From Hypomesus transpacificus (lineage: Eukaryota; Chordata; Actinopteri; Osmeriformes; Osmeridae): a stretch of 64,000 nt of DNA. Positions within the stretch are counted from its first letter, which is position 1. Every line of letters starts with the position of its first letter. The stretch lies in the NCBI RefSeq assembly GCF_021917145.1, contig NC_061082.1:12126237-12190236 (forward strand). Reading direction: 5' to 3'. A program made the translations under genes and the position numbers. Below are positions 18,240-37,100 of this stretch, piece by piece. The notes beneath the pieces were generated by a model. It searched no databases. It had not been told where the DNA came from and worked only from the letters and a program-made list of their open reading frames with translations.

Positions 18240-19969
18240 TATTTTGATAATTGAATGGATCATTTTACATGTAATGGCTCACACAATGAAATAATGTTTG
18301 TGAAATAATGAAATTGTGAAAAGTATGAAATTCAACTAAACTCACCAGTTTTTTTCAGCAAGCCATGTACATGTAGTTATTGTGCCATAACAGGCAATTT
18401 GCTTGAATTAATAATTGAAATCTGGTGTGAACAAGAAACTAGGGCCTACTTGTTGAGAGATTTGAACTCATTGTTTGAAAAAAAAAAATCCCCTTTAGAG
18501 AATTGAGTCAAAGCGAGAAAAACAAACTATTTGAATAGTGACAAATATTAGTTGTTTTTAAATGACATGTCTGTCTTAAGCATTATTCTTATTGCTTGGG
18601 ACACAGGAATAAGTTGTAAAGTAATAACGTTTAGAACACTGTTGCATATCCTTTGCATGCAATGGCTGACTGAAGTGTGTAAGTCAGACATCACTCTTGA
18701 CTATGTTCTCCGGCAATGCTCTGCCAAGCCTGTTCTGCAGCCATCTTCAGGCTCCTGCTGTTTCAGCGTCAAAACCTCTCCAGTTTTCTCCTCAGCATTT
18801 AAAACGGCATGATACAAGTTATAGTCTCATCTGTCCACAAACCCCTTACCTTAACTCTGCTTGCTGTTAAGAACTTCTTGGCAAACTAACCTGTCCGTCC
18901 TGTTTTATGGGTTAAGCTGTGATTTGCATCTTGCACTCTAGTAGCTTCTGAATTTATGTTCATTAAGTCTTCTGACGACAGTACATAGTCATTGACACAT
19001 CCACACCTTCTGAAGAGTGTAAAATGGAAATTGTGTTTCTTGCTCATGCAATTAATTCAGAAGCCAGAGAAAGACCGTCTCCAAGATGTGGGTGGAATAT
19101 TTGCCAGTGATGGATCTCTGAACTTGCACCAGGTTCTAACTGGTGTAAATGTGGCATATAAGTGGCTCAGAATCAGAATGAGTTTTAATCGCCTAGTAGT
19201 TATACAACAAGGAATTTACTTTGGTGAGCAGGTGCAATCTTTAAAAAGCGTGTGCAGGCCTTAAATATAGTGGGTTACACTACAATAGGCACAACAACAG
19301 TTCAAAATGTGGAGTTGTGTGAGGCTAAATGAAAGCGTTTACCAATAATCCATATGGATGTCCGCAGTATATAGCCTATGTCTAATCGAACTGCAATAGG
19401 TTTACCAGTGGTAGCCTAGGCCAATCGTCAATTGCTACGTTTGTTATCCGATTTCAAGGTCGGAAATTCTGTTGTAGCCTAATATTATTATTTTAACAAA
19501 AAAATCTGATATATTTCAAAATAATATTCAGAGATATTCTGAGGCTTATAAAAGGCGTTTAAAAGCATATCACATTTTGAGTGGCCTACCGTCAGAATTA
19601 GGCTATAGGCTTAGGCTACTGCCACCCCAAGTTATTTTTCATTTTTTTTATGCATTTAGCAGACACTTTTATCCAAAGCGATTTCGAAGAGAGAGCTTTA
19701 CAGAAGTGCATAGGTCACTGATCATAACAACGAGATAGCCCCAAACATTGCGGGTAGCCAAAACATGAAGCATACACTGTGAAAAAGGAGTCTCAAAGGG
19801 AAGAACCATAAGCCCTGTAGTGAAACAAGTTACAATTAAACAACATGAACCTCAATCTTCCCATGGAAAAATATTATTTGTACATTACAGAACATTTCAA
19901 TAAATAATATTAATGTTACTGTTTAATTTAAACTACAATATTCTAGCTTAATCATTTACCATAGGGAGT

Positions 19970-20077
19970 ACTGTACCCCCCTACTCTGGGTTTGATTCGC
20001 CTCCAGGAGGCCACCCAACAACTTCCTTCTGCCACCCCATTGCCACCCCAAATGAAAATCTCTAGAACCGCCCCTGG
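19970..20077 (-). mobile_element. Truncated hAT-type element end
   Basis: Read on the minus strand it starts CAGGGGCGGTTCTAGAGATT, the same family of end as the complete 116-bp element at 34343-34458. The other terminus was not found. Confidence 0.5.
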
Positions 20078-21312
20078 CTATAGGCTATGAGTTAATCAGC
20101 GTTTTACACCGTAAGAACAAATTGTCTGTACAAAACACGCGACGGGAGGGTTCTAATCCTATAATTTAGTGCCTGCTATCCGATATGCCGCAATCAGTAA
20201 ATCGCGGTGGGGCAAAGTACAGGCCCTACAGTAGTTTACCAAAACCACACACGTAGGTTATGCGTAAACGTATAGCCTACTAAAATAACAAAATGTCATA
20301 ATAGTATGACAAGTGCTTAATCCGCTGATTTTCGGCTTTAACAAAGACTCAAATTGCAGGCATATACAGGCCAGTGCTGTTGACTGAAGGTGAACAAAGG
20401 GCAATACAATGTCAGACTAGTGTAGCCTATGTGGGTTTGCGATTTGTTAGAGCTATAGCTCTATATATACCTATAGTATACCAACCCATCATCAGACATC
20501 TTTAGGCTACTACAACCTGCATTCAGCGAAAGCAGCAGTTCCAAAAGTCTGGGAGATTCATAAACTTCGCTGAAAATGATCTTTAATCTATCTCTGTGTT
20601 CTTTGATAGTTTTATAAATGAACACAATTCTACCGCAAATATGCCTACTTTGGTAAAGCTACCTACAACAACACTCAAGAACATAAACAGCGCGCCCACG
20701 TGGTGGTAGAGAAGCGAATCGACGACGAATAAATAATTGGTTACCAAATATTTTAAGTCAAAGTACAGGACACCTTAACATTGTTTCTTAACACGGAAAC
20801 CTATATTCTACCTGCCACTTTGGCCAATTACTCTTAACGGTAGTTTAAAGATTGGCTACTACAGCCTGGCTAGTTGAACTGCTTTGACAATGTAGAATCT
20901 CAAGTAACAAATACGCACTTACAATTATTACATTGCCGTTCGCAGGTCCTCGATGAGTTTCCCGAATTACGTAACTAAATAGGCTACAATTGACTAAATG
21001 TTGGAAGCTGCCCAAAATGTTAAACCTATTTTCCCATTATATTTGATCGCACAATTCTCTCTGTCTAACGCGCCCATATCACTTCCTGGTGACGGTTCCC
21101 CGACAGTTTTCAGAAAGTGGAGGAATGTTTTTAAGTGATGTTTATCTGTCAGCAGGGATGTGTCATTTAATGTGCATTCATAGTTTGCCCTCTCCACGTT
21201 AATATGGGGTCTGAGAAGATTACATACCAATTGCCTTACGCTAACACACCGTTGTCTTAACGTGCTAAATTATTAACATCCAACACTTAAACAAAAAGCC
21301 CACAGAATACAT

Positions 21313-21318
21313 TTTATT
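21313..21318 (-). terminator. Candidate poly(A) signal of cfap91
   Basis: TTTATT on the + strand (AATAAA on the - strand), 100 bp after the cfap91 stop codon. Confidence 0.6.
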
Positions 21319-21417
21319 CTCAATTGAATCCCATTTGCTACATCAACCCTTTAACTTCAAGGGGAGACCCAGCTCCTCCCAAACTTCGAGCAGGAGCTCT
21401 CAGTAGGATCTTCCCTC

Positions 21418-27185
<5,768 letters not shown>

Positions 27186-27285
27186 TTTCTAGCTAATTTA
27201 ATCAGGTTAGTTTTGTGTCTTTCAAATGCAACAATTTCATGGCAGCTCTAGCTCATTCTGTCTTCTGTGGTGTAACACTTCCCGT

Positions 27286-27299
27286 GTAACCATGGAGAT
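27286..27299 (-). promoter_or_regulatory. Candidate RFX X-box upstream of cfap91
   Basis: GTAACCATGGAGAT matches the RFX consensus GTTNCCATGGNAAC at 11 of 14 positions, with an intact CCATGG centre. It lies about 100 bp upstream of the cfap91 start codon. X-boxes commonly drive ciliary genes, which fits cfap91. Confidence 0.45.
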
Positions 27300-28166
27300 A
27301 GTAAACTACCTCTGAAGCTGCTTTTCTCGCTGTTGGTTATCACAGAGGTGGTCTCATTGCGGTCAGATGAGACGTTGATTAAAAGAGGCTTTAATTTACA
27401 ATCCAATCTCACATTGTACAAAACTCATGTTCAGACAATTGTTCAACAATTAATTCATTAATTCTAAATTGTATTTATTTGAGCGCAAATACAGTAGTAG
27501 CCGACTGTTTTTCGAGCGTAATGTATTTTTTTGTTGTTTCTTTTTTGAGCAACTATAAATGTTAGTTTTAGGGACATGTCCCTATCGTCCCTATTAAATT
27601 AACCAATAAGTAATTGTAGCTTGTAAGTCATATGGCACTTTCAAAGTTAGGCAGGGGGTGCATTTTGTGAAAGGCCCAATACAACCCTTCCCTGAAATGC
27701 ACCCCCCTGTAATTGTTGTTCTGTATATCCCAGCATCAAATGATTCTTACTGTAGGCCTATATTGGAGGGACTAGTATGAGTTACCAGAGTAAGTTTCAT
27801 GCATGTGGCACTTTCTTAGTCAAAATTAGCAGGGGGCACATTTCCTGGCAAGGACCAACACATGCTACATTTATTTAGTGCATGTTACGGCACCTCATGA
27901 CACACTTAAAGCGCATTACATTTTGCCTCTCATTCACCCATTATCACACCCTCACATACAGGGTGACCAGAAGCAGGCCCCTGAAAAGGAAGACATTTTG
28001 GTCCAAAAAGGAGGACAAAGGGTCAAAAAGGAGGACAATCCCAAAATGTTGTTGACCGGGGGGGATGGGGGCCATCAGTATGAAATTAAGACAATGACAT
28101 TAGTCATTTTAGTAAAACTTGTCTAAACTGCAGTCTAGATAAACTCCTGTAAGAGTGGTGATCAGG

Positions 28167-28294
28167 GGAGTCATTTGGCTGAGTGGTTAGCGAATCGGCC
28201 TAGTAATCAGAAGGTTGCTGGTTCGATTCCAGAATGTGCCAAATGACGTTGTGTCCTTGGGAAAGGCACTTCACCCTACTTGTCTTGGGGGAAT
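28167..28294 (+). mobile_element. 3'-truncated tRNA-derived SINE (copy 3)
   Basis: Head and middle match the other copies up to GGGGGAATG, then the sequence switches to a cfap91-like fragment instead of the usual CCCTGTACTT tail. Confidence 0.85.
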
Positions 28295-28352
28295 GACTTG
28301 CTGGGAGAAGGGGATCAGGGGGTTGGGAAAGAGAATGCTTGTGAGAGAGTGA
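28293..28352 (-). pseudogene. Relic of a cfap91 exon and its upstream intron
   Basis: On the minus strand the segment contains a polypyrimidine tract, an acceptor-like junction and the start of the PLIPFSQQV exon. It matches 25274-25332 at about 51 of 59 positions by eye. It lies upstream of cfap91 in the same orientation and abuts the truncated SINE. Confidence 0.75.
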
Positions 28353-31153
28353 GTCTGCCTCTCCATCTGCTCTACATGCCACCCCACTACCATAACCTTC
28401 GTTGGATTACTCTGCTTTTGACCAGCCCGCCTTTTCCAGTGTCATACTCTTGGGTCGAATAGTCAGCCCTAAATACCAACCACTAAATATATTGTGCCTG
28501 ACCTGACCACATACCCTGTTTTACATTTATAGTTTTTAAAATATGATTCAGCTTGTCTTGGTTTATTATGGTTGTATGTACATTACTATACCTGTATATA
28601 TGTGTGTTTGTGTGTGAGGGGATGCTCCTGGGAAATGTTTACAATCACACATCCCACGAACACACAGTAAGCAATCGCACACACACACACACACAACTCA
28701 CGTGCACAGATACCTGCACTCTGTAACCAGGATGGCGCCATATTATTTATTAGGCTGATTGTACTGAATCAAAGCAAATTAAATATAACTTTATTTATAT
28801 ATCGCAGTTCATACCAGAAGGCAACAATGACTCTTTGACACAAATTTTACAGAGGATTTTTCTGGTTGGAATGTTTTTTAAGAGCGAGCCAATGACAAAA
28901 AGGCAATTGGACAGTTGCGTGTCTGTCTTATGATCTGGGATGTGCCGATGACTCTTGACAACTGTGTACTATAAAATGTTGTGCTGTCTGTAAGTTCTTT
29001 TGAGTTCGTTGGGCATCAGCTTCAGAATTGCTGGTGTCCTACTAGATTATTCAGTTCCTGTCTAATGTACTAGACGGAGCTGTTTAGCTAAGGGATGTTC
29101 TTGGAGGTTCATTGGCCATCAGCTTGAGGAGCGCTGGTGTCTGCTGGATTCTTTGGAGCTATAATGCACACACATTTGTTACAGGGAAACTTTCACAATC
29201 ATATTTCTCTTGTGCATTCCATCAACACACACTAGCTCACACTCACTTCACACACAAGCACACATACACACTTCACCTCACTCATGAGCATGCATACAGT
29301 AGGGTTTGATTGTCCACTCTGCAGAGCAGTGAAGTTCGATACATAAAAGGTTAACTATTGATACCTCATAGTTTAAATACCTGAACGTTTCATTTCCTAC
29401 TTCCTAACAAAAGGATACAATAAAATAAATGGTTTCTGTGATCTGTGTTCTGATCATTTCTGAGTTCTGATCATCTTTGATAACTATAGTCTCCAAAAGA
29501 AGGCATTGACCCACGTGCAATCTATTGAGTAGCCGAACAAAAGCACACTTTTTAGAGTGAAGGGAATGTGAGATGAGAAACTAAGAAAACACAAACTGAA
29601 AACTATATTTGTGTTAATCAGATACGTGTCCAGGGCTCTCAAGCGTTATACGTTTTGAATGTCGACTTTTAAGGGTTTTGTTTTGAGAAGAACACCAGTT
29701 ATTCACACAAACAACTGACATTCTTCTCCTCTTCAGACAAAATGTTCAGTTGTCTCCCCTCCTTTTAGTTGCGATATTAAGACGAAAGCCTTCGAGTGGT
29801 TTGTGTGCGCATCTGGAGGCACAACACGGGCCTGTGGCAGGGGTTGTTTGATTGAGACGAAGGATGCAGTTCTGGGAACAGAGCTGACAGGAAATGTAAA
29901 ATGGGTGGAGAGGTTTATCGGTGGCTCACAGACATAAACACACACTTTTGAGATCACATAGAGAAAAACGTTGTTCCCTTTTGAATGCTGACAACTCATG
30001 CTCAGCTGATCTGCTGCTGCCTGCTGCCCTAGCAAATGTTGGCTAATATTAACCTCTAAACCACAGACGGAGGAACATAAGCTCTGTCACTGCAACAGCT
30101 AATGGATTTTTCTTGTTTTGTTGTGCCGCCTATTCAAATAGAGATGTTGTATGTGTTGATGAGTCCATCAACAAGTGTGTGGGGGGGGGTTACCCAATCA
30201 TTGGGTATATGAATGTACAGGATGAGTCACAAAAACCACTGCCTTTTCAATCCCTACCTCCATCTAGCTGTTCTCTCACAGGAAGGTGAGATGGATGGGA
30301 CCTCATGTGTGACAATCCTGCTATTACACAGACAAAAACTGCTGATATTAACTCTGTATGCTCAAACCACATCCTGCATGACAGAAAATTGTACTCTACA
30401 TAAAAAATTATCTCTTGTGCTGAATTTGCGGTTTGGTACATTAGTCTTATAAGATGGTAAACTGGTGATAAGCTAAGCCAGCAGTGTTGCAGAAGTAAAC
30501 CACTATGAGTCTGATAAGAGCCGTAAGAGGTCTGCTTTACTGTGAGTTAGATACAAATGCTATGCCACCTTTTAATTTGCGTATTTATCTGTACTAAGTT
30601 GGACTAACTGCTATCAATCAGATCCACAATCAAATACGGTCTGGCCACTTGAAGGCCAGATAGGCAAAATACAGATGTTGACCTTATCTGTATTTTATGT
30701 CTGCATTCTACCCAATGCACTTTGTAAATATTATTGTGCCACAGCTTCATAACTGTCTCGGATGTAGTCATGTGACGAGACAGAAGGGAAACTGCCGTCA
30801 GAGCTGACAACGTCACCCTGTGTGGGAGGGGGATGGGGGTTGAAAAAGGAGAATAGTAGGGAAGAGCAAGAAGGTCACAATAAGAGTCCAAAGATTTTAG
30901 AGAACACATGAAGAAGGAAAGAAAAGTTTAGGAAGATCAAAGGGACTGGCGGGAAAAGGCTGCTAAATTCGATCACTCCAGATGTTTTAACAAATGGAGA
31001 ATGAAAGAATAGTCAAGGGCTTCAGGGCTATGGTTTCTAGAGTTTAGGGAAGGTGTGAGGCCTTCAGGTTTACATTGATGATTCCAGGCTACAGGATTGA
31101 AAGTTCAGGATTTTTTGTTTAGTTTGTAGGAATGTTCCGGATCTACTGAAAAG

Positions 31154-34100
31154 ATGAGGAACAAGTGGATACTAGGAGCTGTGCTGTATTTCCTGGCCGT
31201 GACCGAAACATGGAGTCTTGTGGAAGGTCTGTTAACCTAAAAAAGTATTTATTTAACTGCTTTCATAGTGTACAGATGACTGTATAGTCTGTTAGTTTGA
31301 GGTCAATTCAAGGTTCCACACATTCAGATGGATAACAAATATCTCAGATACAAGTGCCCAAGTTTGTTTTACGACAATCATGTTTGTGTCAAGTCAAGTA
31401 TTCTTTCTATCTCCTTAGGTCAGGAATGTATTTCTTGCAGTCCCCACACACCACTTTGTGACATTCTGTTCTTATATGATACATGGTTTATGTTATTTTT
31501 CACATTCTGTGCCATTCTGAAGATCTGACTAATCTTGCAGAGTTCAGTTCGGAAGGAGGGGCAGAGACTGACCTAAATTCAGTTTAGAATTTGAATTCTC
31601 AGATGTTTCTTTACTCTTTCCTTTGTGGAAATGATCATTTCACAAAGATCTACGAAAGCAATATAGGAGTGCTTTCCTATTTGGGGGGATTCAAAGAGTT
31701 GAGAGTTTTAATGTGTGGGTCCTGTGGGTTTCCCAGTCGACCACAGGGGTTTGTTACTGTTGTTGAGCTTAAACAAGCAAGAATAGAAATGAAAGAAGGA
31801 AAGTCTGTAACCCTGACATTTCCTCTTTAGTGGGTAGAATGATATAACTCAACCTTCCATGAGATACTACACACAGTTTACCATAACCGGACAAAAATCT
31901 GCTGAAGGAAGCAAGAGCAAAAAATATAACAAATGTTTTGTGATCAATGGAACTGCTTTTCTTTGTGTGGTGTTTGACGTTATTCTCTCCTTGCTACATA
32001 AAGATATACAGTATAAGATGTAAAAAACTACAAACATGACAACAATGATACAATGTTGGGTTTATTTACATCAGGGGTGTCGAACTCCGGTCCTCGAGGG
32101 CCGCTGTCCTGCATGTTTTAGATGTTTCCCTGCTCCAACACACCTGATTCAATTAAAAGGGTTGTTATAACGACCATTCATTCGAATCAGGTGAGCTGGA
32201 TCAGGGAAACATCTAAAACATGCAGGACAGCGGCCCTCGAGGACCGGAGCTCGACACCCCTGATTTACATGATGCAAAAACACCACACAAAAGTGATAAC
32301 ATCGTAATTAACTTCACAGTTAAATACTGAATTTCACATGAAACTAAGTATCGTACAAATCTATGTTCTTTGTAAACATCCAGTTTTACACTTCTTTTCA
32401 CAAAGTCTTTTTGACCCTAATTTAACTTCAATGTTATTTCCAGAAATAGACCAAATACCAAATGAACAGCTACAGTGAATGTTCACCTAACCCCCTCTGT
32501 AACCAGCACTTTGATGATTTTCAGTTTGTCATTTTAAGATAAGAACTAGGATAGGGCTGATTTAATCAACCTTCAAACTACATGAATCTCCAGTAAGACG
32601 ATTAGAAAATAATCCAACTGAATGTTGATAACGTTATGCAGCTAACTTGCACCCCCCCCCCCTTTCACTGTCCCTCAGGAAACAACCCCAATAGCGCTAA
32701 CTATCGCTCCACCACTTCCTCCACCTCCAACATGCAAGGAGTGTCCAAACTCCATGGTAAATATCTCTACTATTATTATTAGTATTCCAACCCTTGTTTT
32801 TGTGGTAAAATGTGGCCTATATGGATGGAATGTACAGGATTAGAGCGTAGTGTTTGGTAATTTCTAAATTGCTACAACTACTATTTTGTAAACTACTGCT
32901 GTCCTGACAAATAAAGCTACTGCTCACAACGACCTACCAACAGGATGTGCGCATGTGCAGTGCCTTTTGGAGCATTTTGGTGCCTTTTGGAGCATTTTGG
33001 AATCTGTGTGTGTGTATCTGCGTATTAAAATGGGTTTAGTTTTCCATGACTATCTAGAGTCCCGGGCACTGTAAGGTGTAACTGTACTGTGTAAAGTTCA
33101 TATTTTGCAGGTGTGCTCTTTCTAAACCAATGGAGTGCAGTGTCGCGATTGACGTTGTTTGGATAAGCAGTTCAACATAAAAAATAGTTTGCCACCAGTT
33201 TGGTTGACTGAGCTGCACTAAGCTCCCGTGAGCCGAAACAATATGTGCACTGTGCATTATCTACAGTTCAAGAAATCTGTATTTGTGTGTTTCACTGGCA
33301 TCTTAATCATCGACTGCATCATGGGCACTATGCGCTAGTGCCCATAATTTTTAACTACACAGCATTTTCATGGTGGAAAGAATGGTCTCTTGCAGGTAAA
33401 TTAAATTTTATTTATAATACATAAAATGTTGTCACTACAATTTGCTAGAAAAAACTAATCTTTTTTTCAGTTGTTCAGCATAGCTTTTTTTTTGCAAACT
33501 AGCTGTTTGGGTGCATGACAATAACTTTTTTTCATGGTTTTCTTCCCTTTTTCAAATGTTCTTGAAAACAAGAATTCTGTTTCAGTCTTACTATGTTGGT
33601 GTACTGTGAAATCAATTATGATGGATGTTGTTATTAATAAATGTTGTATTGGACAGTATTACAGAAAATGCTGTTCCACCATTATGTTGTATTTCTTAAT
33701 TCTGTAATGTTGCCTGGTTGTTTAATCATAAACATTTTCATTTCAGATCAGCTGACCTGCAGTCTATATAATAAAATCTACTGATGATGGCCAAAACTCG
33801 AACACCTGCGAGTATGGTAAAACCCTGTACAACACAACCAATGTTGACCTTGGTTGACAACAGAGTTTTTTTTATAGCTATGGAGTTCTTATTTTAAAAT
33901 TAGACTACCTATTTAGAAATAATTCATATGTCTGGTGTATGATACCATTAGTGTTTACTTTAACTGGAGTTGTGCCTTATTTTCATATACCTTCTGGATC
34001 AATTTTTGATGTGAAGACTGATCCTGTATCTATGCACGCTGCCAGACTACACATTGCCTGCGAGCTCATTCTGAATGCTTCTAGATATGGAAGATAATAT

Positions 34101-37100
34101 CGACTTAAGTATTCAAGTCCACTGTTATATGTAATGTGTCTTGCATGAAATTGACAATATGATCGGAATTTCTGTCTAAATGGTTGATTATATAAAATAT
34201 TTTGAACCGCACTCTGTTCTTTCTTCTATTGAGAAATGTGTGACCACTAGTATTCTCCTCTGGTGATTGCAACATTTGACGTCTGGGCAGATCACAATCT
34301 ATTATCATCTATCAGTACATCATTTATTTGATATTTCCTACCCAGTGGTGGTTCTAGACACTTTTTTTTTCAGTCAGCTCAGGGGGGACACAGGGGGGGC
34401 CAGGGACATTTTTACAGGGGCCCTGGCCCCTGTAGACCCCCGTGTAGAACCGCCCCTGTTCCTACCTGACATAATGAGCTACCCTACTCTTAACAACATA
34501 TAGAGGTGGTAGTCCATTCCCTACCTGACAGAATGAACTACTCTACTCTTCACAACATTTATAGACGTAGTCATCCATTTCGATAGATATTTTCCTACCT
34601 GACATAATGAGCTACTCTGCTCTTAACCACATGTTTATTTGTGATCTGACAGAATTAAGTTATATACTTTCCCCACAGTAGGTAAGGTCATTATGTGTCA
34701 GAAGAAAGGCTTTGAACCGGTTCAAGGAACAAAAATGAAACCAAAAACGTTTATTTGTGATAATGGTAACCAGTAAAAAAAATGTTTTTGTTCTTTTATT
34801 TTGTACAACAAATAAAAACATGTTCTGCTGGATAGGCCACGATGTATAGAGAAGTTCTTTGAAATAGATAGCCAGCACAGAAAAGCCTAAATGTTTTCCC
34901 AAGTTTAGCCTACAAGTGTTGCTTTGTGGGTCACACCCAGTTCTGTCATTGACCACAATTGCGAATCAGTCAAATGACCGGGAACCCACAGTAAATTTAG
35001 GCCAAAGACAGATTGGAACAGCACTCCTAGTCTGTGATACAATGCGGTTTTGTAATGTTTTGTGACATCGATAGAGGGTACAACTGTACCCTCTCTAGTG
35101 CCCTTTTCGGTTCTTGGGTCACTTTGTTGTTTGTCCATGGTTTTTATCTACACTGTAGCTGAGTACTTGTACCTACATGGCAAACTCAGCACTCTCTTGC
35201 TAAATCACATGAGAAGCCTAGAAATGTATTTATGTGTGTATCTCTCAGTGTTTGTACTCACAAAAATGAAATTCTGTATTTTTCAGTCTACAGAAGTGAA
35301 CATTTCCGGGTAGGGAGTAATATAACTTTGCAGTGCAGCAACAAGACATGGAATGAAATGATCTACACCATCTGGAAGATACCCACCCATGAAAAACTGT
35401 GTCAAATATCATCCACTGAAGATGGCCAAAACATGAACACCTGCAACGATGGCAAAGCCCTGTGCAATACAACCAATGGAGAGTCCTATCTGTGCATCCC
35501 AGAGTTCTCTGAGAGAGATGAAGGCTCCTACTTTTGTGAAACAGTTCATAAGGGAGGGAGCTATGCTGCAAAGATTGATGTGTTGGTAACAGGTAAGACA
35601 TTATTCACAACCACTGGTACCTACTACCTACAATTCTCAAAACAATGCAGGGAATCCACGTTATGGATTTTTTCAAACTGCTTTTCATTGTCAATACCAA
35701 TAAGACAACAAATATATATATTTTTTCAAATAATCTTTGGTATTTTTATAAGTAGTAACTCTGCTCCCAAATTTCCACCCCATGGTAGTGCTATGACTCA
35801 TCGATTTTTCTTTTAACATGTATTGCAGATGCTATTACAAAGTACATACTTTTGCATGCAGTATGCTAACAATTGGGACATACTACTTCACCATAACATT
35901 GTTCCTTGTACCTTGAAACTTGAACTACATCCGTCACAGTTTCAAAATGTAAACATTGTTGAAAAAATGGTTGGTGCTAAATGTTTTACTGCGGACCTGA
36001 CCTTACTATTGAGACCCAGAGAAAGTTAACACTGCATGGCTTTACCTATCCATGTGCAGCAGTTGGATGTTGTGAGCACGACAACAGCATGCTGCGCTTG
36101 TAAAATCAACGAAAGTTAAATTGGCTTCATAACTTAGCTTCATATCAGCTACAACTAAATTTCCCATTATCTGCCAATAACTTGTCTATCCAAAATGTAT
36201 TGTGCATCCCTACAGAAATGTACTAGACTTAACAGTAACATACTGAGATGGTGTGACAAGTGTCAGATTCATCTTCTTGATTTCTTTCTGTGCAGCTCCT
36301 CCAATCGTTTCTGCCTGGATAGAGAAAGAGGGCAGCAGGTATACGGCTGTCTGTGAGGCTGTCAGAGGCAAACCTGCTGCTTCCATCACCTGGAGGACCA
36401 CATGGAACTCCTCCTCAGCTTTGATCACAACTAACTTCACGGATGGATTGCATTCTGTGCGCAGTCGCTTGGTACTACCTGAGGGCGTTGCCATGACAAA
36501 CCTTAGCTGTGTTGTCAGTCATCCTTCCTGGACAGATGAGCAGACACATGATCCGAATATCGCAACAAAAGATTATTTTTCTGGTATGAGTTGACTGTCA
36601 GTTAAACTGTAAAACTATTAGGCCACTAAATCACTTTTTTTGAAAGGGGTTCAGATAGTAATTGTGTTGCCTTGTTCTTGTATGGTGTGTTGTGTGCAGT
36701 TGGGAGGGATTGTGTAATCACCCACCCTAAATATATATCAGCATCATGAATAAGTATCAGGTCTACTTCATGTATTTATGTCGCCCTCTCAGATTCCCCC
36801 AAATCTCAGATCATCGTCATCTCTGTGGTAACCATCAGTATAGTCATGGCAGTTTTTGGCAGCATATACTTCACTCTGAGGAACCTTCACACAATCAGGT
36901 AGGATTGATGCAATCATTCATTTAAAAGTCGCATGTAGTTATATGGTTCTGAAGTCAGTTTTGTGTCATGCCGCATGCTCTTATGAGTTTTCCCTTTGGT
37001 ACTTGTTTAGTTTTTCACAATGTCTGCTTCATGTTTTGGCTGCTTGCAGTGTTTGGGACCACCTCGTTGTTATGATCAGTTACCTATGCTCTTTTGTGAA

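Larger units (their letters stand above)
17360..21417. other. Interval between cfap91 (3' end) and the first coding exon of nr1i2
   Basis: No coding exon was recognised. Seen here: a copy of a cfap91 intron segment (18139-18239), a retroelement tail at about 19165-19240, a SINE tail (19650-19690), and a hAT-type end CTAGAACCGCCCCTG at about 20062-20077. The nr1i2 promoter and 5' non-coding exon(s) should lie here but could not be placed. Confidence 0.6.
27186..31153. other. Divergent intergenic region between cfap91 and cd200r1
   Basis: About 4 kb without a convincing coding exon. It contains a candidate RFX X-box (27286-27299), a SINE fused to a cfap91 fragment (28167-28352), a fish MITE end (28780-28850) and CA repeats (28677-28694). 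Confidence 0.65.
32757..35286 (+). other. cd200r1 intron 2
   Basis: 2.5 kb intron holding a relic of the Ig V exon (33765-33842), a complete 116-bp hAT MITE (34343-34458), a short tandem array (34461-34650) and AT-rich sequence. No functional exon was recognised. Confidence 0.65.

Noticed and set aside
31591-31830. Coding exon ending SVTLTFPL in cd200r1 intron 1
   Set aside because: No usable acceptor/donor pair, no second Ig half, and the neighbouring exons splice in phase without it.
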